Assembly: GCA_002348045.1 (NCBI GenBank)
Contig: DDYO01000118.1
Span: forward strand, 4,121 to 35,271
DNA: 31,151 nucleotides
Direction of reading: 5' to 3'
DNA from: Anaerolineales bacterium UBA2232
GTDB taxonomy: Bacteria; Chloroflexota; Anaerolineae; UBA2200
Made by a program: the position numbers and the translations under genes. Within the stretch, counting starts at the first letter, position 1, and each line of letters starts with the position of its first letter. The notes beneath the pieces were generated by a model. It had not been told where the DNA came from, made no database searches, and saw only the letters and a list, made by a program, of their open reading frames with translations. Positions 1 through 7,560 of this stretch are shown here, in pieces.

Positions 1-28
1 TCGGTCGCTACGCCCCCTTGGTGGCGCC
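1..28 (+). repeat. 28-bp direct repeat, copy 1 (copy 2 at 7447-7474)
   Basis: Bases 1-28 and 7447-7474 are identical, in the same orientation and the same reading frame. The match stops at base 29, and its left extent is hidden by the window edge. The true repeat may be much longer and probably covers the 3' part of a lasso-peptide B2-like gene. Together the copies bracket the giant peptidase gene. Confidence 0.8.
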
Positions 29-44
29 GGGCGATCATCGGTGA
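1..44 (+). CDS. 3' end of a lasso-peptide B2-like (McjB-type) protein, cut by window edge
   Basis: The first 44 bases read GRYAPLVAPGDHR and then TGA. The first 28 bases are identical to 7447-7474, inside the truncated gene at 7254-7490, where the same reading frame gives GRYAPLVAP at the end of a transglutaminase-like domain of the lasso-peptide B2 (McjB C-terminal, PF13471-type) family. I therefore read this as the C-terminus of a second, possibly complete, copy whose body lies to the left of the window. The last five residues differ from the other copy. The catalytic part is not visible, so identity rests only on the match. A long hairpin at 159-196 may terminate its transcript. Confidence 0.55.
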   Translation, partial: GRYAPLVAPGDHR

Positions 45-158
45 GCATCGCGTTTGAACAATGATGCCGGGGCGTGGCGGATGGCTGACTGACACGCGAA
101 GCATGCCGATTGTATCACTATTGAGAATTGCAAGACCTGATCCCAGGTAGGAAGCAGG

Positions 159-200
159 AGAGCGCGGCACTGGCCCTAGGGCCAGTGCCGCGCTCTTTCG
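159..200 (+). terminator. Perfect 19-bp inverted repeat, terminator-like
   Basis: Bases 159-177 and 178-196 are exact reverse complements, giving a 38-bp perfect palindrome centred on CCCTAGGG and followed by a short T-rich end (CTCTTTCG). A stem this long and G+C-rich can act as an intrinsic terminator for the gene ending at 44. The T-tract is weak, and without a spacer the tip must open to form a loop. A protein-binding palindrome is an alternative. Confidence 0.6.
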
Positions 201-282
201 TCCTGGCAGTCGTGTCGAGCTGCCTCCTCCGTCTGTCGGGGATGCCACTATGTAATGACTTGAACGTACACACAAAGTTACC

Positions 283-309
283 GAGACCGCCTCAGGGCGG
301 CCTCTTTCT
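283..309 (+). terminator. Second hairpin, terminator-like
   Basis: Arms 283-291 (GAGACCGCC) and 296-304 (GGCGGCCTC) pair with one A-C mismatch around a TCAG loop and are followed by TTTCT. It lies between the first hairpin and the promoter of the giant gene. It could be a second terminator or an insulating element that prevents read-through from the left. Confidence 0.45.
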
Positions 310-337
310 ATGCAAACCAAAATCAGTCTCTCCACCG

Positions 338-366
338 ATGACTAACCATAGAGTGCTTGGCATAAT
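338..366 (+). promoter_or_regulatory. Probable sigma-70-type promoter of the giant C25 protein gene
   Basis: ATGACT (338-343) and CATAAT (361-366) are separated by 17 bases. The -10 box is preceded by TGG, an extended -10 arrangement. Transcription would begin near 373, giving a leader of about 100 bases. The ribosome binding site AAGGAGAGG (459-467) sits 8 bases before the ATG at 476. No other convincing promoter was seen between 200 and 475. Confidence 0.5.
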
Positions 367-475
367 GTGTGTCAAGACAAGCACCAGACTGGGCGCGCTG
401 TGCCCTGAAGCGCCAGTTCTGGCTTGAAACAGAGTGAATGAGTGACTTCTAAATCGCCAAGGAGAGGCCGCATCA

Positions 476-3400
476 ATGAATACTAACCACCGCCCAAGAT
501 GGAAGAATCGCTTCGGCTGGATCACCCTCGTGGTGATCAGCGCCACGGTCCTGGGTATGCTCGTGGTGATCAGCGCCATGGGCCTAGGTAGGTTCCCGCT
601 CCCGATCCCGCGAGCGCCCGGTCCCGCCGTGCAGGCCCACATCCTGCAGCCCCGCTATGTGCCCCTGGGCACAACGTACAGCGGTGCGGGTCAGGACGGT
701 ACCCTGCAGACCACTGCGTCAGCCGCCGGCGTGCCCGGCGTGGACGCGGGCTCGGCGGATGCGGGCACGGTGACCCTGGGATACACCACCGGCATGGACG
801 ATACCTGGCTCGACGTAAATGCTCCCAACAACGACTATGGCAATACGGAGGACGTTCGGGTTGACCCGGAAAGCGGCAGCCTGGAGCGCACGGTGATCAG
901 TTTCACCCTCCCCATCACTTTGCCGGGCGATGCCGTCGTAACCTCCGCCGCGCTGAAACTCTTCAAGCTCTCCGGTGATGCCATCGATATCGTTGCTCAC
1001 CAGGCGGCCAATGCCTGGGCTCAGGCGCAGGCGACCTGGAACGACCGTCTGACCGGCATCGCGTGGGATACCGCCGGCGGCGACTATATCCAGGACCCCA
1101 ATGACCCGGTCGTTTCATCCGGTGAGGCGACGGGAGATTGTACCTGGTCGGTGGCCCATATCGTGCAGGCCTGGATCGATGGCCAGCCCAACTATGGCTT
1201 CCTGCTCAAGCATCCCCTGGAGGACCTGGGCAACAACGCCAATCTCTTTGCCAGCAGCGAGAACGCCACTCTGGATGCGCGTCCGATGCTGACGTTTAGT
1301 TACAGCTCGACGGCGCGTCCGGCCACCACCAATGCTATCACGGCTACGCCCAGCGTCGTCGCGGTGGGGTCGCCGATCACGATCACCATGTCCTTGACCT
1401 CGAGCGAGGCGGTTGCCGGCGTCGTGCCTTCGGAGCTCATGGTAAACGGCGGGGAGGCCACGTGCACCGAGCCCACGCCGGCCGTTCAGGACCTGACAGC
1501 CGACGGGGCAGTCACGTTTGCCTGGATTTGCACGCCCTCCTCAGCGGGTGAGTTGACCTTCTCCGCCACCGCTGCCAACGGAACGGTGAGCTTTGTGCAG
1601 GCTACCTCTAACGGCGTTCTCGTGTCGCCCGACGAAGAGAGCCCCTACGTGGCTCCGGATTTGGGCAGCAGCGAATTCGACTTGACCGCCGCCGCCCAGA
1701 ACGAGTACCTCTATGCCTTTCGCGGCGACGATACGCTGGCCTTCTGGACCCATAATACAGCCAACAGCCTGTGGAACAATCCGCTTGACCCGGCCGATAC
1801 GCCAACAGGCGTCACGGTCAAGGAAGGCGGCGCCCTGACCAACGATGGCGTCCGCTATATCTATGCCTTGCGGGGCGACAATACGCGCGTGTTCCTGCGC
1901 TACGACACCACCACCGATACCTGGGAGGATGCCGGCATCGCTGACCTGCCCGCCACGACCGCCAAGACGGTGATGAAAGGCGGCGCGCTGGTCTACTTGC
2001 AGGGCTACGTCTACGCCTTTGTCGGCAACGGCACATTGGATTTCTGGCGCTACGATGTGGCCGCCAACTCCTGGAGCCAGATGGCCAATGCTCTGGGCAC
2101 GGTTGGCCATGGCGCCGGCCTCACCACTGACGGCGCCAACATCTATGCCACGCAAGGCGATGCCAAGAGGGGCTTTTGGCGCTACAACGTGGCCAGCAAT
2201 ACCTGGACGGCGCTCGCGCCCTTTGCCGAAAACATAGGCGACGGCGGCGGGCTGGTCTACGCGAGCGGCGCCATCTACGTGCTCCGCGGTGACGCCAAGA
2301 CCACTTTCCGGCGCTACGACATCGCCACCAACACGTGGACCACGCTTCAGGACGCACCGGCCAACATCGACGACGGCGCGGCCATTGCCTCCGACGGCAC
2401 GTCCATCTATGTGCTGCGCGGCAGGACGACCGTCTTCTACCGCTACAGCATCGCTGCCAACACGTGGACGGCTCTGGCTGCCACGCCGGCCGTCGTGGGT
2501 TGGGGCGGCGCGCTGACCTATCTGCCCACTGGCACCGCTGAGACCAATACCTCCGCCATCATCGGCGACTATGTGTGGCTGGATGAGGACAGCGACGGAG
2601 TGCAGGATGCCGGTGAGGGGGGCATCGTCAACGTCAGGGTAACGGCGATCTGGTATGGGCCCGACGGCATACCGGGCACGGCTGACGATATCACCTACAC
2701 CACCTGGACGGACAGAGAGGGCGAGTACATCTTTGCCAACCTGAGCGCGGGCCAGTACCAGGTGACGGTGGATACCACAACCCTTGCCGGAGGACTCGCG
2801 GCCAACCCGACTTTTGACTATGACGGCATCGGCACGAGGCATACCGCAATCGTGTCGCTGACCCCTGGACAGCACTTTTTCGTGGCCGACTTTGGCTATA
2901 ACTGGGCAGCCACCACCGATGTGCACAACGGCACCGGCACGGGCGCCATCGGCGACCGGGTCTATGTGGACGCCGACGGTGACGGCAGGCAAGATCCAGG
3001 TGAGCCGGGCCTGGGTGGAGTGACCGTGCAGTTGTGGTGGGACTCGGACGGCGATGGCATCATCGACGCACTGGGGGCCACTGCTACGACCGATTACGGC
3101 GGCAGCTACATCTTTAACCATCTGGCCGCGCGCATCTATGAAGTGCGGGTGATTGCCCCGACGGGGTACACGCAGACGGGCGATCCCGATCAGTTCGGCG
3201 TGACGTGCAACGTTTGCGATAGCAAGACCACCGTGCCGATCGTCCTGGCCCCGGGTGACGTGTATGTCAACGCCGACTTTGGCTACCAGCCGCAAGCCGG
3301 CTACGGCGCCACCATTAGCGGCTGGATCTGGCTCGATGCCAACGGCGACGGTGTACAGGGGTCGGGCGAGCAAGGAATCGCCGGGGTCTCGGTGGCGCTG

Positions 3401-6400
3401 ATCCAGGACCTGAATGGCAATGGCGTATGGGACTCGGGCGAGCCCATCATCGCCACGACTTTTTCCGGCGCCCATGGTGTCTACGAGTTCACCGGGGTGC
3501 CAGTGACTGACGGGGTCGGCACGGATGACTACCTGGTGTGGGTGAACGACACGAATAACGTGCTGGACAGCCTGGCGCCGACGTACGACAGCGACGGCAT
3601 CGGCACGCCCAACATCAGCGCTGTGAGCGACCTGGCCCCGGCTGGCATCGTTCCACAACACTTTGGCTATGCGCCAGCGGCCCAGACGCCGACAACCGGC
3701 CTGATCGGGGACGCGATCTTTCTGGACAGCAATGGCAATGGCATGTACGACATGGGCGAGCCGGGGCTGGAGGGTGTCACGGTGCGTCTTTATAACTCAA
3801 CGGGCACCACCCTGCTGGCGACGACCTATACCGACCAGAACGGACACTACTACTTTGGCGGTCTGTCCGCAGCGACCTATGTGGTCAAGGTGGACACGAG
3901 CACCCTGCCTGGCAGCGGCATGTACCTCACCAACAGCGTGGATCCGGATGGCGGAACGGCTAACCAGTCGAGCGTCACCCTGGCGACCGCCGCGATCAAC
4001 CTCACGCAGGACTTTGGTTACGCTGCTACCACGCCGAATACCATCTCGGGAACCATCTGGAAGGACACGGACGCGGATGGCATGCTCGATGGGAACGAAG
4101 GTGAGCGCTACGTGGGTGTGACGGTGGTGCTGCACCACGCGGCCGGTCATGTTGTCGCTACCGCCACGACCGACGCCAACGGCGACTATGCGTTCATCGG
4201 CCTGCCTGACGGCGCCTATACCGTGGACGTGACCGACGGGGCTAACGTGCTCAACGGGACCTGGCACAGCACAGGACCGAATCCTGGCGCTGACAACAAC
4301 AGCCAGAGTGATCCCTACACGGTCACCGTGTCGGGCGGGCAGACAAACTCGACGGCGGACTTTGGTTACTATCTGGATCCAGGCGCCATTGGCGACCTGG
4401 TTTGGGCGGACGTCAACCGCGACGGCTGGTGGACCGAGGATGAGCGGGGCATTCCCAACGTCAAGGTTACCCTCACCATCGCCTATCCCAACGGTTTGTC
4501 CACCATCCTGGCGACCTATACCGATGCCGATGGCTACTACAGCTTTGGCAACCTGTTGTTGGATGAGGATTACGATGGAGTGGGCGCAAACGAGCCTACG
4601 TACACCGTGGTGGTCACAATGCCCTCGGGCTTGCAGTCAACTTATGCAGGTATCCCCGATCCAGAGGGTCCTGGCAACGGAATCGATAACAACTCGGACG
4701 ACCCTTCCGGTACGGCAGCCTTTCCGTCACAGGGCACCGCGGACCTAACCAACGACTTTGGTCTGGTGGGCGCGACGGCCGTTCTAGTATCCGATTTTGG
4801 GGCCTCTCGGCACGGCAACCGTGTCGTGGTGCAGTGGAGCACGGCTTCCGAGGTAGGGACGGTTGGTTTTGACGTGTTGCGCCTGAACGATAGCACGGGC
4901 AAATATGCCAAGGTGAACAGTACGCTGCTGCCCAGCGTGGGGGAAGAGCAGGGTGGTACCTACCGCCTGGTGGACGAGGGCGCGGCTGCAGGACAGACCT
5001 ACACGTACCTGCTGCAGGAAGTGGAGGCTCGAGGGGGTACGCTTACCTACGGTCCGTACACCGTGGCGGCGACAGGGTCCAGCGCGCCGATCAAGGGCAA
5101 CTATGAGGCTAAGGCCCATGAGGCCTCGCCGGAAAAGATGGCGCGGTCCAACGCCCGGAAGGCAGCGAAAGCGCAGGAGAAGCAGGCGAAGGACTCCCGT
5201 ACTGGCGAGGTACTGAAGCTGGTCGTCACGGAGCCAGGGCTGTACTATGTGTCGGCCGCGGAGATCGCGGGAATGGCAGAGATCTCGGTGAAGGATGCCC
5301 AGTCGTGGATTGCATCGGGCCTTGAGGTGCAGAACCGGGGCGTGAGCGTGCCGTACCTGGCAGCCGAGGGGAAGGCGGGCCTGTACTTTTACGGGGAAGG
5401 TTTGGAGAGCCTGTACACCGATGAGAACATCTACTGGATCCGTCGGGGCAGTGGGCCGGACATGGAGCTGGTCAAGGGACCGGGGCCCAAGGCAGTGGCT
5501 ACCCCGCAGACGTTTGTGGAGCGGGTGCACTTGGAGAAGGACGTGCGGGCCTATCCGGGGCTGTTCGACGATCCGGAGGCGGACTACTGGATCTGGGACA
5601 TGATCTATGGTGGCATGGCTGGCTGGGATACGTACAGCTACACGCTCAAGACTCCTGGCTCTGTCGCGGGTCCGGGGACGCTGACGGTCCACCTGCAGGG
5701 TGGCTCGGACACCGTGGCCCCTCTGGATCATCACGTGGTCGTAAGCCTCAACGGACAAGAGGTCGGGCAGGGACACTGGGACGGGCTGGCTCCCTTTGAC
5801 CTGATCGCCTCCGGCGTGACCTTCAACAACGGGGACAATACCGTGGTGGTGAAGGGACTGCGGGACCAGGGAATCGCCTACAGCGTCTTTTACGTGGACT
5901 CGTTGAGCGCGTCCTACACTCGCGCCTACCGGGCGGTCGATGACAAGCTCTTGCTGCGCGGCGATGGGAACGCCGTGGTGACCGTTCCAGGCTTTACGGA
6001 CCGCACGATCTGGGTCTTGGATGTCAGCGATGGGGCTCGCCCCAAGCGCATCGATGCGACGACCGTGCAAAAGACCGGGAATAGCTACTCGGTCAGTTTC
6101 TCGCCTGCCTCTCCCGATGCCGAGTACCTGGTGGTGACGCCCAAAGCGGCCAGCGCGCCCGCAGCCATGTTCGCCGACGTGGCTTCGGACCTGGCCAGCG
6201 CGGCGCATGGGGCCGACTATATCGTGGTGACCCCGCTGGAGCTCAAAGACGCCGCCCAGACGCTGGCCGACTACCGCCAGGGCAAGGGGCTGGCGACCAT
6301 GGTGGTCGACCTGGAAGACATCTACGATGAGTTCAACCATGGCATCGTCAGTCCCGTGGCCATCAGGACCTTCCTGACCCACGCCTACAACACCTGGTCG

Positions 6401-7252
6401 CCAAGGCCCCAGTACGTGGTGCTGGCGGGCGAAGGCACCTACGACTACAAGGACCACATGGGCCGGGCCGACAACCTGGTGCCGGTGTGGATGGTGAGCA
6501 CGCCCGACGGTCTCTTTGCGGCGGACAACCGCTTTGTGGACGTGGTGGGAGACGATGGCGTACCGGAGATGGCAATCGGCAGGCTGCCCGCCATGACGGC
6601 GGCGGAGCTGACGGGGCTGATCGACAAGATCACGTCTTATGAGGGCGCCAGCGGCGATGGGTGGGCCAACAAGGTCATCATGCTGGCCGACAACCCGGAC
6701 ATGGCCGGGGACTTTGCGGCCACGAGCGACGGCGTGGCCGCGCTGGTGCCGCCGGCGTATGCGGTGAACAAGATCTACCTGGGGCAGGTGCCGCTGGCCA
6801 CGGCCAAGAGCAATCTCAAGAACGCCATCAGTGCCGGCGCGCTGTGGTTCAACTACATCGGTCACGGCGGGTTGGACCGGCTGGCAAACGAAGGTCTCTT
6901 GCTGGCGTCTGACGTTGCCTCACTCAGCAACGGCGCCAAGCTGCCCGTAGCGACCCTTATGACCTGCATAGCCGGACAGCATGCGGTGCCTGGTTACGAT
7001 TCCATCAGCGAGGTGCTGATGTTGCGAACCGGCGGCGGCGCCGCGGCCGTGTGGGCTCCCACCGGGTTCTCGTTGAACGCGCAGGCCGACGTCCTGAATC
7101 AGGCCCTGTTCCGGGCTGTCTTCCAGAACGGAGAAAAGTCCCTGGGTCGGGCTGTGCTGTCGGCGCTGCGGGAGTTTGCCGCGCGGGGCGAGTCCCTGTA
7201 CCATCTGGATATCTACAACCTGCAGGGTGATCCGGCCCTCGAGGTAAAATAG
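476..7252 (+). CDS. Giant secreted modular protein: CBM96-like, kelch-like, six SdrD_B repeats, C25 (gingipain-type) peptidase
   Basis: A 2258-residue surface or secreted protein with an ideal ribosome binding site (AAGGAGAGG, 8 bases before the ATG). Residues 17-36 are a hydrophobic helix, either an uncleaved anchor or a signal peptide. Then follow a DNRLRE/CBM96-like domain (about 97-277, with the ATWN motif), an Ig-like stretch (283-385), six kelch-like repeats (about 410-685), six SdrD_B-like beta domains each closing in an [AQND]xFG[YL] strand (about 695-1430), an Fn3-like domain (1437-1535), a Lys/Ala-rich linker (1536-1578), a beta-rich region resembling the accessory region of C25 enzymes, and a peptidase C25 domain (about 1910-2258). 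Catalytic His2130 lies in NYIGHGG and Cys2164 in LMTCIAG. Their spacing of 34 is close to that of gingipain R. The sequence ends in LQGDPALEVK, as C25 domains often do, with no sorting signal. It probably cleaves surface or extracellular proteins; the substrate is unknown. Confidence 0.9.
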   Translation: MNTNHRPRWKNRFGWITLVVISATVLGMLVVISAMGLGRFPLPIPRAPGPAVQAHILQPRYVPLGTTYSGAGQDGTLQTTASAAGVPGVDAGSADAGTVTLGYTTGMDDTWLDVNAPNNDYGNTEDVRVDPESGSLERTVISFTLPITLPGDAVVTSAALKLFKLSGDAIDIVAHQAANAWAQAQATWNDRLTGIAWDTAGGDYIQDPNDPVVSSGEATGDCTWSVAHIVQAWIDGQPNYGFLLKHPLEDLGNNANLFASSENATLDARPMLTFSYSSTARPATTNAITATPSVVAVGSPITITMSLTSSEAVAGVVPSELMVNGGEATCTEPTPAVQDLTADGAVTFAWICTPSSAGELTFSATAANGTVSFVQATSNGVLVSPDEESPYVAPDLGSSEFDLTAAAQNEYLYAFRGDDTLAFWTHNTANSLWNNPLDPADTPTGVTVKEGGALTNDGVRYIYALRGDNTRVFLRYDTTTDTWEDAGIADLPATTAKTVMKGGALVYLQGYVYAFVGNGTLDFWRYDVAANSWSQMANALGTVGHGAGLTTDGANIYATQGDAKRGFWRYNVASNTWTALAPFAENIGDGGGLVYASGAIYVLRGDAKTTFRRYDIATNTWTTLQDAPANIDDGAAIASDGTSIYVLRGRTTVFYRYSIAANTWTALAATPAVVGWGGALTYLPTGTAETNTSAIIGDYVWLDEDSDGVQDAGEGGIVNVRVTAIWYGPDGIPGTADDITYTTWTDREGEYIFANLSAGQYQVTVDTTTLAGGLAANPTFDYDGIGTRHTAIVSLTPGQHFFVADFGYNWAATTDVHNGTGTGAIGDRVYVDADGDGRQDPGEPGLGGVTVQLWWDSDGDGIIDALGATATTDYGGSYIFNHLAARIYEVRVIAPTGYTQTGDPDQFGVTCNVCDSKTTVPIVLAPGDVYVNADFGYQPQAGYGATISGWIWLDANGDGVQGSGEQGIAGVSVALIQDLNGNGVWDSGEPIIATTFSGAHGVYEFTGVPVTDGVGTDDYLVWVNDTNNVLDSLAPTYDSDGIGTPNISAVSDLAPAGIVPQHFGYAPAAQTPTTGLIGDAIFLDSNGNGMYDMGEPGLEGVTVRLYNSTGTTLLATTYTDQNGHYYFGGLSAATYVVKVDTSTLPGSGMYLTNSVDPDGGTANQSSVTLATAAINLTQDFGYAATTPNTISGTIWKDTDADGMLDGNEGERYVGVTVVLHHAAGHVVATATTDANGDYAFIGLPDGAYTVDVTDGANVLNGTWHSTGPNPGADNNSQSDPYTVTVSGGQTNSTADFGYYLDPGAIGDLVWADVNRDGWWTEDERGIPNVKVTLTIAYPNGLSTILATYTDADGYYSFGNLLLDEDYDGVGANEPTYTVVVTMPSGLQSTYAGIPDPEGPGNGIDNNSDDPSGTAAFPSQGTADLTNDFGLVGATAVLVSDFGASRHGNRVVVQWSTASEVGTVGFDVLRLNDSTGKYAKVNSTLLPSVGEEQGGTYRLVDEGAAAGQTYTYLLQEVEARGGTLTYGPYTVAATGSSAPIKGNYEAKAHEASPEKMARSNARKAAKAQEKQAKDSRTGEVLKLVVTEPGLYYVSAAEIAGMAEISVKDAQSWIASGLEVQNRGVSVPYLAAEGKAGLYFYGEGLESLYTDENIYWIRRGSGPDMELVKGPGPKAVATPQTFVERVHLEKDVRAYPGLFDDPEADYWIWDMIYGGMAGWDTYSYTLKTPGSVAGPGTLTVHLQGGSDTVAPLDHHVVVSLNGQEVGQGHWDGLAPFDLIASGVTFNNGDNTVVVKGLRDQGIAYSVFYVDSLSASYTRAYRAVDDKLLLRGDGNAVVTVPGFTDRTIWVLDVSDGARPKRIDATTVQKTGNSYSVSFSPASPDAEYLVVTPKAASAPAAMFADVASDLASAAHGADYIVVTPLELKDAAQTLADYRQGKGLATMVVDLEDIYDEFNHGIVSPVAIRTFLTHAYNTWSPRPQYVVLAGEGTYDYKDHMGRADNLVPVWMVSTPDGLFAADNRFVDVVGDDGVPEMAIGRLPAMTAAELTGLIDKITSYEGASGDGWANKVIMLADNPDMAGDFAATSDGVAALVPPAYAVNKIYLGQVPLATAKSNLKNAISAGALWFNYIGHGGLDRLANEGLLLASDVASLSNGAKLPVATLMTCIAGQHAVPGYDSISEVLMLRTGGGAAAVWAPTGFSLNAQADVLNQALFRAVFQNGEKSLGRAVLSALREFAARGESLYHLDIYNLQGDPALEVK
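1696..2520 (+). repeat. Six kelch-like repeats encoding a putative beta-propeller
   Basis: Within the giant gene, a unit of roughly 45-50 codons recurs six times. Each contains a [YI]xYxxxG strand followed by F[WRL]RYDxxxNxW, for example FWRYDVAANSW, FWRYNVASNTW, FRRYDIATNTW and FYRYSIAANTW. This is the pattern of kelch-type blades, and six copies could close one propeller. The role, carbohydrate or protein binding, is inferred. Confidence 0.7.
2558..4768 (+). repeat. Six tandem SdrD_B/Cna-B-like domains
   Basis: Six units of about 110-130 residues each start with [IT]GDxVWxDxxxDG or TISGxIWxDxxxDG, contain a D.[DN]GxY.F strand, and close with a strand such as ADFGY. The closing strands lie near 2887, 3272, 3657, 4011, 4358 and 4755. 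The Asp-rich entry loops resemble the Ca-binding loops of staphylococcal SdrD B-domains. They probably form a stiff stalk holding the peptidase away from the cell. Confidence 0.8.
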
Positions 7253-7253
7253 C

Positions 7254-7490
7254 TTGGGGCTTTGGTACTGCAGGCGCGAGGATGTCGTACTTTGTATGCC
7301 ACGGGCGCTGATTGGGCAGTGGCTGCTCCAGCGCCAGGGCATTGCAGTGGATTTGAGGATCGGCGTCCGGCGGGACTTGGATGGGCTCAAGGCCCATGCC
7401 TGGCTGGAGTGCGGTGGCCAGCCCATTGGCGAGCCGGAAGAACTGCTCGGTCGCTACGCCCCCTTGGTGGCGCCCCTAGACCAGCAGTGA
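7254..7490 (+). pseudogene. 5'-truncated lasso-peptide B2-like (McjB-type) transglutaminase-fold protease
   Basis: The 78-residue frame opens just after an in-frame TAA at 7245-7247 that overlaps the end of the giant gene. The only early start is a TTG at 7254. The product has the core of the PF13471-type domain: Cys14 in LCMPRAL, then LLQRQGI, LRIGVRRD and His48 in KAHAWLE. The Cys-His spacing of 34 is close to that of McjB. In lasso-peptide pathways this protease removes the leader peptide. Everything N-terminal to the Cys motif is missing, no ribosome binding site is seen, and the 3' part is duplicated at 1-28. I regard it as a fragment created by rearrangement; translation as a small protein by coupling to the upstream gene cannot be excluded. 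Confidence 0.7.
7447..7474 (+). repeat. 28-bp direct repeat, copy 2
   Basis: Identical to bases 1-28 in the same frame, encoding part of GRYAPLVAP near the end of the truncated B2-like gene. The two genes differ after this segment: this copy ends LDQQ, the other GDHR. Confidence 0.8.
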
Positions 7491-7506
7491 GTGGTACATG
7501 ACAAAA

Positions 7507-7541
7507 CGAGGGGGCTTGCTCAGCATGAGCATGCCCCCTCG
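7507..7541 (-). terminator. Hairpin terminator between convergent genes
   Basis: Arms 7507-7521 and 7527-7541 (15 bases each, one mismatch) surround a 5-base loop. Read on the minus strand the stem is followed by TTTT, as expected for termination of the nucleotidyltransferase gene ending at 7561. It may also stop plus-strand transcripts of the giant gene and the B2 fragment. Confidence 0.7.
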
Positions 7542-7560
7542 ACATTGTGAACCGGTCACA

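Noticed and set aside
1541..3661. 706-codon open frame on the minus strand, antisense to the giant gene
   Set aside because: The plus-strand frame has clear domains throughout and a ribosome binding site. The antisense product is low in hydrophobic structure, His/Arg/Val-rich and repeat-derived, as expected from the mirror of repetitive G+C-rich coding DNA.
4784..6865. 693-codon open frame on the minus strand, antisense to the giant gene
   Set aside because: Same reasoning: it lies wholly within the C25-protein gene, has no recognisable domain and no convincing start signal.
1..7490. Insertion sequence or transposon explaining the duplicated B2 ends
   Set aside because: No transposase, integrase, terminal inverted repeats or target-site duplication could be found; only the 28-base direct repeat supports a rearrangement.
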